A DNA stretch of 64,000 nucleotides from contig NZ_CYTW01000001.1 in NCBI RefSeq assembly GCF_001458215.1, forward strand, positions 2,108,001-2,172,000, read 5' to 3'. The translations under genes were made by a program, and so were the position numbers. The notes beneath the pieces were generated by a model that worked only from the letters and a program-made list of their open reading frames with translations, did no database searches and had not been told where the DNA came from. Position 1 is the first letter of the stretch. Each line of letters begins with the position of its first letter. Positions 26,950-35,188 of this stretch are shown here, piece after piece. This stretch comes from Shimia thalassica. Lineage in GTDB: Bacteria > Pseudomonadota > Alphaproteobacteria > Rhodobacterales > Rhodobacteraceae.

Positions 26950-27088
26950 ACACAGATCTCCTGAAACTGACGTGTTCGCACACTAACGCAACGACGCGGG
27001 TTATCAACCTCTGCGAACAGATGCCACGGAAAACAGCTCGGGAAAACACGGGGTTGCCCCCGCGTGTCTGGCTTTGTTGACGCCGGAG

Positions 27089-27580
27089 TTAGCCGAAGCG
27101 TTCGATCAACGAGTCATTGACCATCGGGGTGACGAATTTCGACACATCCCCACCAAGCCGCGCGATTTCCTTGACCAGCTTCGAGGCAATCGCCTGATGC
27201 TGCAAGTCCGCCATCAGAAACACAGTTTCAACAGTGTCATCCAAAGCCCGGTTCATGCCAACCATCTGGTATTCGTATTCAAAGTCGGTAACAGCCCGCA
27301 AGCCACGAATAATCAACTGGGCACCAACATCGTGGGCACAATTGATCAACAGGTTTTCAAAGGGATGCGCCACAATTTCTGTGCCCGTTTCCTCGGAAAG
27401 CTTGGCGCATTCGGCCTCGATCATGGCGACGCGCTCTTCCAAAGTGTAAAGCGGGCCCTTGTCGCGATTGATCGCGACCCCAATGACAAGCTTGTCAACA
27501 AGCACTGCCGCCCTACGTATAATATCAATATGACCCAGTGTGATCGGATCAAACGTACCGGGATACAAGCCAACGCGCAT
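27089..27580 (-). CDS. coaD: Phosphopantetheine adenylyltransferase
   Basis: Penultimate step of coenzyme A synthesis: ATP plus 4'-phosphopantetheine gives dephospho-CoA. It has 163 residues, the nucleotidyltransferase TxGH motif GTFDPITLGHIDII (His17), IIRGLRAVTDFEYEYQM and the SKLVKEIARLGGDVSKFV C-terminal region. The start at 27580 is chosen since GTGGAG lies at proper distance; the ATG six bases upstream sits on top of that site. A promoter-like pair lies at 27618-27646. Confidence 0.95.
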   Translation of the reverse strand: MRVGLYPGTFDPITLGHIDIIRRAAVLVDKLVIGVAINRDKGPLYTLEERVAMIEAECAKLSEETGTEIVAHPFENLLINCAHDVGAQLIIRGLRAVTDFEYEYQMVGMNRALDDTVETVFLMADLQHQAIASKLVKEIARLGGDVSKFVTPMVNDSLIERFG

Positions 27581-27617
27581 TTGCATTCTCCACGCATTTC
27601 AATTTAGGGGCACGCAA

Positions 27618-27646
27618 CATTATTGCGTATGAAAATGCAAGTGCAA
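27618..27646 (-). promoter_or_regulatory. Candidate promoter of coaD
   Basis: Read on the minus strand, TTGCAC and ATAATG are separated by 17 bases, about 38 bases upstream of the coaD start. Confidence 0.4.
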
Positions 27647-27915
27647 CAGAATGTCACCCGTAGTCTTACGGGGCGTCATTGGGCGGACAGGGTCACCAAG
27701 ACACCTCTGATTTCTGCGCAGGACGAACGACGCATTTGTTCGCCCAGACAGGGCAATCAAAGCAATCAGTTTCAAAGGATCAAAACACGCATTTGTTCAG
27801 AGTGTCCCCAACCTCCCAATGCGTATCTTGTGTGACTGACGCCCCTGCAATCACGGGCCACCGCGCCGGCCGACTTCCTCCCCTCAAAAGACGGCTCGAC
27901 GGTGGCCAAGTGGGC
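27647..27915. other. Intergenic stretch with no convincing gene
   Basis: Together with the coaD leader this makes a 335-base space. A 12-base direct repeat ACGCATTTGTTC occurs at 27730-27741 and 27787-27798. Open frames here (for example on the plus strand from 27623) have no ribosome binding site and protein-like composition is lacking. The last bases form TGGGCC/GGCCCA around the CBS gene stop codon. Nothing else is seen. Confidence 0.5.
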
Positions 27916-28350
27916 CTAGTGGCCCATGATCATGCCTTCCAGAGCGTCTTTTTCCATCTTGAGTTCGCTCAGCCGCGCCTTGACGGTATCGCCAAGCGTG
28001 ACAAGTCCGATCATCTCTCCGTCTTCGACCACCGGCATGTGACGGAAACGTCCTTCGGTCATTCTTTCCAGAACAACTGTGGCATCGTCTTTCATTGTGC
28101 AGGTCACAATGTCGGACGTCATATAATCGTCCACCTTGTCAGACAGACATCCCGCGCCACGTGCGGCAACTTCACGCACGATGTCGCGCTCTGAAAGGAT
28201 GCCATCCACGCTTGTTCCGGTCGCAGAAACAACAACAGTACCGATCCCTTTTTCCGCCAAAATCTTGGCCGCATCAGAAACCAAAGTACCGGGTTTAACC
28301 GTCACAACCTCTTGATTGCCTTTGGATTTCAACACCTGATGTACGAGCAT
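27916..28350 (-). CDS. CBS-domain pair protein
   Basis: A stand-alone Bateman module of 144 residues. The first CBS domain runs about residues 8-64 (ending GILSERDIVREVAARG) and the second about 74-128 (MTSDIVTCTMKDDATVVLER, HMPVVEDGEMIGLVTLGDTV). Such small proteins bind adenine nucleotides or S-adenosyl ligands and sense energy state; the ligand here is unknown. It is transcribed alone in the same direction as coaD, without an evident partner. Confidence 0.92.
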   Translation of the reverse strand: MLVHQVLKSKGNQEVVTVKPGTLVSDAAKILAEKGIGTVVVSATGTSVDGILSERDIVREVAARGAGCLSDKVDDYMTSDIVTCTMKDDATVVLERMTEGRFRHMPVVEDGEMIGLVTLGDTVKARLSELKMEKDALEGMIMGH

Positions 28351-28409
28351 TAAGGCCCTCCCTTAATAAAATTTCATAAACACAAGCGTTGCCGCAATAT
28401 TCTGAAGTG

Positions 28410-29306
28410 TCAAGTTTCCGCTTCCAGCTTTTGCACCGCAATACGCATTCCTTCGCACAATGCCTCTGAAAACCGGTTCAAACGCTCGAGGCGTTTATCA
28501 TCTTCATGGCGCACCAAATAAAAGGACCGCGTCAGACTGAACTCTTCTGTCAGGATTTTGCGCACGCCGCGATTGAAAGGAATAGAGAAGTCATGAACGA
28601 TCCCGACCCCTGCCCCGATCCGCACGCAATTGATCTGAACCGAAACCGAATTCGAAGACAAAGACGGCTTTTCAAGCCCCGCAGCGCTGAGGTAATCCAG
28701 TTCCTTGTCAAAGATCATGTCGGGGATGTAGCCGACAATTTTGTGGTCCTTCAGATCTTCCAGTGAATTGATGGGCGGCGCGTTGCGCAGATACCAGCGG
28801 GCCGCAGCCAGATGCAGTTTATAGTCGGTGATTTTTTGCACCATCAGACGTCCTGCGGTTGGCGGGCTTACCGCGACCACCATATCGGCTTCTCTCTTCG
28901 ACAGGCTAAAGACGCGCGGCAAGGCCACGATCTGCACATCAAGATCGGGGTTTTCCTTGGCGATTTCGGCGCAGACCTGCGGCAACAGGTAATTTGCCGC
29001 ACCGTCCGGTGCGCCGATACGGATCTGGCCGGACAGTTGCCCCGCCTCTCCGCTCAGCTCTTCTGCCGCCACTTGCATGGTTTGCTCGATCCGCATCGCG
29101 TGCTGCATCAACCGCTGTCCGCTGTCGGTCAGCGCGTATCCCGTCGGCGACTTTACAAACAAAGGCGATCCAAAGGCCGTTTCCAGCCGCCCGACACGCC
29201 GCCCGACAGTAGCCGGATCCACTTTAAGCCGTCGGCCCGCCGCAGACAGGCTCTCTTCTCGGGCCACAGCGAGGAAAATTCGCAGGTCATCCCATTGGGG
29301 TTCCAT
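28410..29306 (-). CDS. LysR-family regulator divergent to mmsA
   Basis: A 298-residue LysR protein with N-terminal HTH (WDDLRIFLAVAREESLSAAG, KVDPATVGRRVGRLETAFG) and an effector domain (GQIRIGAPDGAANYLLPQVC to GAGVGIVHDFSIPFNRGV). The VDPATVGRRVGRLE recognition helix is the subtype common near dehydrogenase genes in Rhodobacteraceae. It lies 103 bases from and opposite to mmsA with repeated TTTTGCAA elements between, so it is probably the mmsA regulator. The inducer is unknown; a branched-chain amino-acid catabolite is an inference. Confidence 0.92.
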   Translation of the reverse strand: MEPQWDDLRIFLAVAREESLSAAGRRLKVDPATVGRRVGRLETAFGSPLFVKSPTGYALTDSGQRLMQHAMRIEQTMQVAAEELSGEAGQLSGQIRIGAPDGAANYLLPQVCAEIAKENPDLDVQIVALPRVFSLSKREADMVVAVSPPTAGRLMVQKITDYKLHLAAARWYLRNAPPINSLEDLKDHKIVGYIPDMIFDKELDYLSAAGLEKPSLSSNSVSVQINCVRIGAGVGIVHDFSIPFNRGVRKILTEEFSLTRSFYLVRHEDDKRLERLNRFSEALCEGMRIAVQKLEAET

Positions 29307-29322
29307 TTTACCCTCCCGAAAA

Positions 29323-29371
29323 AATGCAAAACAGTTTTGAAATCTTGCCTCTTTTGCAATGATTTTTGCAA
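29323..29371. promoter_or_regulatory. Operator-like repeats between lysR and mmsA
   Basis: CAAAAC-A-GTTTTG at 29327-29339 is a perfect 13-bp palindrome. TTTTGCAA is directly repeated at 29352-29359 and 29364-29371 (12-base period), and TGCAAA occurs in inverted orientation at 29325. The cluster fills the divergent promoter region and is a good candidate for binding of the LysR product. Confidence 0.45.
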
Positions 29372-29409
29372 GCCTATTCTGCGTTCAACATCTTTCAGGA
29401 GGATTCCCC

Positions 29410-30909
29410 ATGCAAGAATTGACCCATTACATCAACGGCGAGCACGTCAAAGGTACGTCTGGCCGTTTCTCGGATGTCTTCAACCCCGCGACCGGCGAAG
29501 TTCAGGCAAAATGCCCGCTGGCCAGCAAAGAAGAGCTGGACGCCGCTGTTGAAATCGCCGCTGCCGCACAGCCCGCATGGGAAGCCGTAAACCCGCAGCG
29601 CCGCGCCCGCGTCATGATGAAGTTCGTTGACCTCTTGAATCGCGACATGGACAAGCTCGCCGAAGCACTGTCGCGCGAGCACGGTAAAACCTTCCCCGAC
29701 GCCAAAGGCGACGTTCAGCGTGGTCTGGAAGTTGTGGAATACTGCATCGGTGCCCCGCAAATGCTGAAAGGTGAATTCACCGACAGCGCCGGCCCCGGCA
29801 TCGACATGTACTCCATGCGTCAGGCGCTTGGTGTGACTGCGGGCATCACCCCGTTCAACTTCCCCGCCATGATCCCGATGTGGATGTTCGCGCCTGCCAT
29901 CGCCTGTGGGAACGCCTTCATCCTGAAACCATCTGAGCGTGACCCCTCCGTGCCTCTGATGCTGGCCGAACTGATGGAAGAAGCCGGTCTGCCCAAGGGC
30001 ATCCTGCAAGTTGTCAACGGCGACAAAGAGTCGGTGGATGCGATCCTTTATAACGACACGATCCAGTCGGTTGGCTTTGTTGGCTCGACCCCGATTGCCG
30101 AATACATCTATGGCACCGGTTGTGCGCAAGGTAAGCGCGTCCAGTGCTTTGGCGGCGCGAAGAACCACATGATCATCATGCCCGACGCCGATCTGGATCA
30201 GGCCGCTGACGCGCTGATCGGGGCCGGTTATGGCGCTGCTGGCGAACGCTGCATGGCAATCTCGGTTGCTGTTCCGGTTGGCAAAGACACCGCAGACAAG
30301 CTGATTGAAAAGCTGATCCCGCGCGTCGAAACCCTCAAGGTTGGCCCCTACACTGCTGGCGACGACGTGGACTATGGTCCGGTTGTGACTGGTGCGGCCA
30401 AAGCCAACATCGAACGTCTGGTTCAAACCGGCGTTGATCAGGGTGCGGATCTGGTTGTGGATGGCCGTAACTTCAGCCTGCAAGGCTATGAGGACGGTTT
30501 CTTTGTCGGCCCGAGCCTGTTTGACAACGTCACCACCGACATGGACATCTACAAACAGGAAATCTTTGGACCGGTTCTGTCGACTGTGCGCGCAGAAACC
30601 TACGAAGAAGCGCTGTCTTATGCGATGGATCACGAATACGGCAACGGCACCGCGATCTATACCCGCGATGGCGACACCGCGCGTGATTTTGCCAATCGTA
30701 TCAACATCGGCATGATCGGTATCAACGTGCCAATTCCCGTGCCTTTGGCCTATCACACCTTTGGCGGCTGGAAGAAATCTGCCTTTGGTGACCTGAACCA
30801 GCACGGTCCGGATGCCTTCAAGTTCTACACCCGCACCAAAACAATTACGTCGCGTTGGCCGTCGGGAATTCGTCAAGGTGGCGAATTTAACTTCAAACCT
30901 ATGGATTGA
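29410..30909 (+). CDS. mmsA: Methylmalonate-semialdehyde dehydrogenase (CoA-acylating)
   Basis: NAD- and CoA-dependent dehydrogenase that converts methylmalonate semialdehyde to propionyl-CoA at the end of valine (and part of thymine/inositol) breakdown. It has 499 residues, TPFNFPAMIPMWMFAPAIAC and the family-specific GGAKNHMIIMPDAD. The active-site Cys281 lies in AAGERCMAIS, and the C-terminal motif is YHTFGGWKKSAFGD. The ATG at 29410 follows AGGAGGATTCCCC; the frame extends upstream without a site. A terminator lies at 30933. The later steps mmsB and the hydrolase are encoded 3.2 kb downstream. Confidence 0.95.
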   Translation: MQELTHYINGEHVKGTSGRFSDVFNPATGEVQAKCPLASKEELDAAVEIAAAAQPAWEAVNPQRRARVMMKFVDLLNRDMDKLAEALSREHGKTFPDAKGDVQRGLEVVEYCIGAPQMLKGEFTDSAGPGIDMYSMRQALGVTAGITPFNFPAMIPMWMFAPAIACGNAFILKPSERDPSVPLMLAELMEEAGLPKGILQVVNGDKESVDAILYNDTIQSVGFVGSTPIAEYIYGTGCAQGKRVQCFGGAKNHMIIMPDADLDQAADALIGAGYGAAGERCMAISVAVPVGKDTADKLIEKLIPRVETLKVGPYTAGDDVDYGPVVTGAAKANIERLVQTGVDQGADLVVDGRNFSLQGYEDGFFVGPSLFDNVTTDMDIYKQEIFGPVLSTVRAETYEEALSYAMDHEYGNGTAIYTRDGDTARDFANRINIGMIGINVPIPVPLAYHTFGGWKKSAFGDLNQHGPDAFKFYTRTKTITSRWPSGIRQGGEFNFKPMD

Positions 30910-30932
30910 TCTGAGGATCGAAACATGTTTTC

Positions 30933-30962
30933 AAAAAGGGGCGGTTTACCGCCCCTTTTTTT
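30933..30962 (+). terminator. Rho-independent terminator after mmsA
   Basis: AAAAAGGGGCGG and CCGCCCCTTTTT pair around TTTA and are followed by more T; works in either direction. Confidence 0.9.
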
Positions 30963-30986
30963 CGTGAACTGGAGTCTGCAGTCAAA

Positions 30987-31403
30987 ATGCCCGTTTCATT
31001 TCGCATCCTGAAGTCACACAAATTGGTCTATGTCCGCTATGAGGGCCACGCCAATATTGACGAAACCATCGCGAGTTTTGAACAATATGCATCGCACCCC
31101 GATTGCGAACCCGGTCAAAACCAGCTGATCGATTTAAGCGGGCTGACCGGCTATGACAAAGACTTTGCGCGCATGATGGAAACGCAAGCGCAAAAAGCGG
31201 ACGTTTTTCTGGCCGAGGGGGCCCAACCCATGGTCGTTTACCTGTCGCCAACAAAAATCAGCCAGAAAATGTCGGCGATGATCGTGAAGTCGTGGGAACC
31301 CTTTGTCGCCATCATTCCGATCATTGTTCAAAGCGTCTCGGAAGCCTGCGACATCCTCGGGGTGCACAGCGTGGATCTCAAAGAGGCGCTCAAAGTCGCC
31401 TGA
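30987..31403 (+). CDS. Hypothetical protein, first of two tandem paralogues
   Basis: A 138-residue soluble protein starting PVSFRILKSHKLVYVRYEGH. It aligns end to end with the product of 31609-32028: (L)(V/L)YVRY-G, a (L)(I/V)DLS-LTG strand-turn, P(M/L)VV-Y/F-(S/A)PT, and DxLGV near the end. The alternation of strands and helices with DLS in a turn recalls STAS/SpoIIAA-like folds, but I cannot assign a family, and this is only a fold-level guess. GGAGTCTGCAGTCAAA precedes the ATG. It has its own space after the mmsA terminator and no obvious enzyme motif. Confidence 0.72.
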   Translation: MPVSFRILKSHKLVYVRYEGHANIDETIASFEQYASHPDCEPGQNQLIDLSGLTGYDKDFARMMETQAQKADVFLAEGAQPMVVYLSPTKISQKMSAMIVKSWEPFVAIIPIIVQSVSEACDILGVHSVDLKEALKVA

Positions 31404-31511
31404 TACGCGGCTCGTTTGGTCCGAAATAGCACCGCAATCCTTGATGCAGCGACGGCAACTTTGAAGCCGAAAGCATAACTTTGTCCAAACTTTCAGCAGT
31501 TTTAGACCTGT

Positions 31512-31530
31512 TTTGTGATTTCACCACAAA
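31512..31530. promoter_or_regulatory. Inverted repeat in the leader of the second paralogue
   Basis: TTTGTG and CACAAA are spaced by 7 bases, about 80 bases before the start at 31609. A G-T-containing hairpin GGTGAAG-TCG-CTTCGCC follows nearer the start. It could be a repressor or activator site; no regulator is identified. Confidence 0.3.
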
Positions 31531-31608
31531 TTGGTTACAAAAATCTACTCATTGTGCGGCAAATGGATATGGTGAAGTCGCTTCGCCACACTCTGACCGG
31601 AAGACCCG

Positions 31609-32028
31609 ATGCCCGTATTGCTCAAGGTCCATCAACCTAAAAATTTGCTGTATGTCCGGTATTCCGGGTTCGCGGGTATTAGCGAGAGTATGCAAGCCTT
31701 TTCGACCTATATGTCGCGTCCCGATTTTCAATCCGGTCGTGATCTTCTGGTGGATCTGTCCCACCTTACCGGCCACGAAAAAGCTTCTCCTCATCTGATC
31801 CGTCACCATGCCCAGATGACCGAAGTGTTCCAGTCCAAGGGACGCCGTCCTTTGGTCGTGTTTTATGCACCCACACGTGTGGCCCAAGGCATGGCACTTT
31901 TATCTGCACGCCCTTGGGATCAACTCGACATTATCACCCCCGTTATTCTGGAACAGGAAATCGATGTTCTGGAAATGCTGGGTGTTACCGAGCCGAATTT
32001 GGAAGCCTTCCTGCAAGAAACCCTGTGA
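31609..32028 (+). CDS. Hypothetical protein, second of two tandem paralogues
   Basis: A 139-residue protein homologous to its upstream neighbour over its full length, by eye about one third identical (LLYVRYSGFAGISESMQAF against LVYVRYEGHANIDETIASF; DLLVDLSHLTGHEK against NQLIDLSGLTGYDK). A 205-base spacer with its own inverted repeat separates the two, so each may be regulated on its own. The first copy lacks the HHAQMTEVF histidines seen here. The function is unknown; the duplication suggests divergent partners or ligands. CGGAAG precedes the start. Confidence 0.72.
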   Translation: MPVLLKVHQPKNLLYVRYSGFAGISESMQAFSTYMSRPDFQSGRDLLVDLSHLTGHEKASPHLIRHHAQMTEVFQSKGRRPLVVFYAPTRVAQGMALLSARPWDQLDIITPVILEQEIDVLEMLGVTEPNLEAFLQETL

Positions 32029-32071
32029 AACAACGGCGCCCAACAGCGCCGCTGTAGGTGATATCTAACCG

Positions 32072-32518
32072 TTACCAGCCCAAAGTTTTCGTATTTGGGT
32101 CAAACAACCAGCTGGAAACAAGGTCTGTATTGCCCATCGTCACACCGTCGATGTAATCCGCTTTGGTAAGGCCGGCCGCTTTTGAACAGGCACCACACAT
32201 GATGACGGTTCCGCCATCGGCGATAAAGGCCGTCAGCATATCCTGAATCGATGTGCCTTGCTCTGCCATCAGGCCATGCACATGACTTGGCCGTTTCTTG
32301 TCCGCGAGGTACACCGCGCGCACATTCATCCAGATTGCTGCATCATACCCTTGTTTTTGCGCTTTTTGATGCGAAAACATGATGGCTTTTGCTGCGGCCC
32401 AGGTGTCATCTGTCGTCAAGCTCACAAACAAACGCGGCTTTCCCTCTTCGGCAAAAGCGGCCATCGGGCCGAGTACCATCGCCAGTACAAAAACCACATT
32501 TTTCAAAAGTGCTCGCAT
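32072..32518 (-). CDS. Exported DsrE/DsrF-like protein with a CXXC motif
   Basis: A 148-residue protein with a signal peptide (GPMAAFA-EEG) and a DsrE-type alpha/beta domain: RLFVSLTTDDTWAAAKAIMF, a middle DAAIWMNVRAVYLAD, and the cysteine segment VIMCGACSKAAGL (Cys108 and Cys111, a CXXC pair). The DsrE cysteine normally carries persulfide sulfur; here the domain is predicted to be periplasmic, where a CXXC pair could carry sulfur or disulfide electrons. No sox or dsr genes are nearby. The gene is divergent from the GCS2-type ligase gene. Confidence 0.8.
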   Translation of the reverse strand: MRALLKNVVFVLAMVLGPMAAFAEEGKPRLFVSLTTDDTWAAAKAIMFSHQKAQKQGYDAAIWMNVRAVYLADKKRPSHVHGLMAEQGTSIQDMLTAFIADGGTVIMCGACSKAAGLTKADYIDGVTMGNTDLVSSWLFDPNTKTLGW

Positions 32519-32689
32519 GTTCTTCTCCTCGTATCTGCGCGTTGCAGTATTCGTATTCTCATTTTTACATATATTAAAGATCGAACATTACAGCGCAGGA
32601 GGGTTATTCTGACGCAGCCCCTACAGGGTTTGCTTGATATCTTGCGTCAATCCTGCTGAACTTGGGCAAACAAGGCTGGGAGGGCTGCC

Positions 32690-33823
32690 ATGTCTTTGAA
32701 AGAACCGGATTTTACCATTGGCGTCGAAGAAGAATATCTTCTCGTGGACAAAGACAGCCTTGATTTGGCCCCTGCCCCCGAAGGTCTTATGCAGGCCTGC
32801 ACAGCCGAACTCGAGGGTCAGGTCAGCCCTGAATTCCTCAATTGCCAGATCGAAATCGGCACCACGGTCTGCGCAAATGTGGGCCAGGCCCGCGAAGATC
32901 TCAAACGATTGCGCAGCACCGTCGCGCGTGTTGCAGGCCGGTATAATCTCGCGCCCATCGCGGCCTCTTGCCATCCTTTTTCCGATTGGCGCAATCAACA
33001 CCACACAGACAAAGACCGATATAACGCCCTGCGCGATGATCTTGCGGGGGTGGTTCGCCGGATGTTGATCTGTGGCATGCACGTACATGTTGGTATCGAG
33101 AACGCGGACCAGCGCGTAGATCTCATGAACCAGCTCAAATACTTTTTGCCTCACCTCTTGGCGATCAGCTGCTCTTCTCCCTTCTGGCAGGGCGAAGATA
33201 CCGGACTGAATTGTTACCGCCTCACAGTCTTCGACAACCTGCCGCGGACGGGATTGCCCCCCCTTATGGAAGGTTGGGGCGAATTTGAACGCTCTGTCGC
33301 GGCCATGACAGATATCGGGGTGATCGAGGATGCTTCGAAAATCTGGTGGGATTTGCGGCCCTCGTCACGTTTTCCGACCGTTGAAAGTCGGATTTGCGAT
33401 GTGTCCCCCGCTCTAGAGACAACGCTGACCATCGCCGCGCTGACGCAGGCTTTGACGCGGATGTTGTGGCGGCTGGCCACATCGAACCAACGCTGGCGGC
33501 TCTACGACAACTTCCTGATTGCTGAAAACCGGTGGCGGGCCCAAAGATATGGCGTGAACGAAGGCCTTATTGATTGGGGACGCCGCGAAATTGTCCCCTT
33601 TAGCGAACTGGCCCATGAAATGGTCGAGCTGGTGGAAGAAGACGCAGCCGCGCTTTCGTGCTTGGCCGAAGTGGAAAATTCGCTTGCGGTTCTGACAACT
33701 GGAACAAGCGCAGACCAGCAACGCGCGGTTTATTACGATGCGGTTCAGGCCGAGTATTCGCATGACGAAGCCCTGCAAAAGGTGGTCAGCCACTTGATTG
33801 AACAGTTTCACGTCGATCTGTAA
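32690..33823 (+). CDS. Carboxylate-amine ligase of the YbdK/GCS2 family
   Basis: A 377-residue ATP-dependent ligase of the glutamate-cysteine ligase type 2 superfamily. Signature segments are [19 protein letters not shown] at the start (acidic metal-binding EEE), [39 protein letters not shown] and [19 protein letters not shown]. YbdK members have weak glutamate-cysteine ligase activity and their true substrates are often unknown. A true gshA role cannot be assumed. GGGAGGGCTGCC precedes the start. It stands alone between the divergent DsrE-like gene and a 321-base space. Confidence 0.88.
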   Translation: MSLKEPDFTIGVEEEYLLVDKDSLDLAPAPEGLMQACTAELEGQVSPEFLNCQIEIGTTVCANVGQAREDLKRLRSTVARVAGRYNLAPIAASCHPFSDWRNQHHTDKDRYNALRDDLAGVVRRMLICGMHVHVGIENADQRVDLMNQLKYFLPHLLAISCSSPFWQGEDTGLNCYRLTVFDNLPRTGLPPLMEGWGEFERSVAAMTDIGVIEDASKIWWDLRPSSRFPTVESRICDVSPALETTLTIAALTQALTRMLWRLATSNQRWRLYDNFLIAENRWRAQRYGVNEGLIDWGRREIVPFSELAHEMVELVEEDAAALSCLAEVENSLAVLTTGTSADQQRAVYYDAVQAEYSHDEALQKVVSHLIEQFHVDL

Positions 33824-33952
33824 ACGGCGTTTTTCAACAAAGGTGGGGTCTGCAAAAATGCGGATCTGTTTTGCTTTTTTGAGCGCTGACACCTTTGTGC
33901 AATCATTGTATTATTTAACAATCGTTCAATTGCGTGTTTTGGGAGGCACAAG

Positions 33953-34057
33953 ATGGATAATGCACTGACCGGAAAATTCGACCGAAGCCTGCGTGTACAT
34001 AAGTCCCCCAAATGCCCAAACGACCTTATGCGCCGGAACGTGTTACATCGATGTTGA
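33953..34057 (+). CDS. Candidate small ORF (34 residues) with an excellent ribosome binding site
   Basis: In the 321-base space before the hydrolase gene, GGGAGGCACAAG stands directly before an ATG that opens a 34-residue frame (MDNALTGKFDRSLRVHK, ending NVLHRC). Composition is basic, with two cysteines and no membrane helix. It may be a leader peptide or the stump of a decayed gene; no similarity is recognised. A TATTATTT-rich promoter-like stretch precedes it. Other parts of the space (33824-33952 and 34058-34144) hold nothing I can name. Confidence 0.35.
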   Translation: MDNALTGKFDRSLRVHKSPKCPNDLMRRNVLHRC

Positions 34058-34144
34058 CCGGCGCCACCTGCCCTCTTTTCCGCACCCGTTCGGAGTGCTG
34101 AGCTTTCCCTCTTTCAGATACTTTTCAAAGGAATTGCCCCCATC

Positions 34145-35185
34145 ATGAGCGATATCTCCATTCGCAAAACCGGCAAGACCGGCCGCATCACGTTTACCCG
34201 TCCCAAGGCGTTGAACGCGATGAGCTATGACATGTGCATCGCCATCGAAGACGCGCTGGATGCATGGGAAAAAGACGACGATGTGAAGATGATCGTCATC
34301 GACGCCGAGGGTGACAAGGCATTTTGCGCAGGCGGTGACATTGCAGAACTCTATGACACCGGAAAAGCCGGAAATTTCGCATTTGGGCAAACTTTCTGGT
34401 CCGATGAGTACCGAATGAATGCAAAAATGTTTGAATTTGGCAAGCCTGTTGCCAGCTTCATGCAAGGATTCACCATGGGTGGCGGCGTTGGTGTAGGCTG
34501 TCACGGGTCGCATCGCGTGGTCGGAGACACAAGCCAGATCGCCATGCCCGAATGCGGCATCGGGCTGGTTCCGGATGTCGGCGGGTCTTATATCCTTGCC
34601 CATGCACCGGGACGTCTGGGCGAATATCTGGGCCTGACAGCGGCGCGCCTGAACGCGGCGGATGCAATTCTCTCCGGCTTTGCGGACTATTACATCCCAG
34701 AGGCCGATTGGCCCGCGTTGATTGCGGATTTGGAAACCACTGGGGACTGGACGCTTATTGACGAAGCGGCCCAAGACGCCCCGGCCGGTCCACTGACCGC
34801 AATGCAAGATGACATCAATGCAAACTTTGGCGGCGAGGCTCTGGGCGATATCGTGAACGCATTGCAAAATGACGGATCGGACTTTGCGTCGGGCGCGTTG
34901 AAAAAGCTGTCCCGCAATTCACCGCTTGCGATGGGGTGTGCTCTTGAAATCATCCACCGCGTGCGCAGTGCAAAAGACATCCGCTCAGCGCTGGAACTGG
35001 AATACCGCTTTACATACCGCGCAATGGAACACGGGGATTTCCTTGAAGGGATCCGCGCACAAATCATCGACAAAGACCGCAATCCGCAATGGCAGCACGC
35101 CTTCGAAAGCCTGCCTGCCGTTGCCGTGAGCAAAATGCTCATGCCGCTTGGGGACGCCAAACTGACATTTGAAAAGGGAGAGTAA
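34145..35185 (+). CDS. 3-hydroxyisobutyryl-CoA hydrolase (enoyl-CoA hydratase/isomerase fold)
   Basis: A 346-residue crotonase-family protein, of the length typical for HIBCH-type hydrolases of valine degradation. The markers are KAFCAGGDIAELYD (first oxyanion loop), FMQGFTMGGGVGVGCHGSHR, and the catalytic MPECGIGLVPDVGG with the Glu/Asp pair. The long C-terminal part includes LEYRFTYRAMEHGDFLEGIR, as in this subfamily. It frees 3-hydroxyisobutyrate from CoA, which mmsB (starting 3 bases after its stop) then oxidises. AAAGGAA precedes the start. Confidence 0.9.
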   Translation: MSDISIRKTGKTGRITFTRPKALNAMSYDMCIAIEDALDAWEKDDDVKMIVIDAEGDKAFCAGGDIAELYDTGKAGNFAFGQTFWSDEYRMNAKMFEFGKPVASFMQGFTMGGGVGVGCHGSHRVVGDTSQIAMPECGIGLVPDVGGSYILAHAPGRLGEYLGLTAARLNAADAILSGFADYYIPEADWPALIADLETTGDWTLIDEAAQDAPAGPLTAMQDDINANFGGEALGDIVNALQNDGSDFASGALKKLSRNSPLAMGCALEIIHRVRSAKDIRSALELEYRFTYRAMEHGDFLEGIRAQIIDKDRNPQWQHAFESLPAVAVSKMLMPLGDAKLTFEKGE

Positions 35186-35188
35186 GCC

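Noticed and set aside
27623-27835. Plus-strand open frame of 70 codons between coaD and the CBS gene
   Set aside because: No ribosome binding site, unusual composition and it crosses the coaD promoter region.
32610-32649. TGACGCA and TGCGTCA inverted repeat before the GCS2-type ligase gene
   Set aside because: Arms of only 7 bases with a 26-base spacer and no T tract; too weak to call an operator or terminator.
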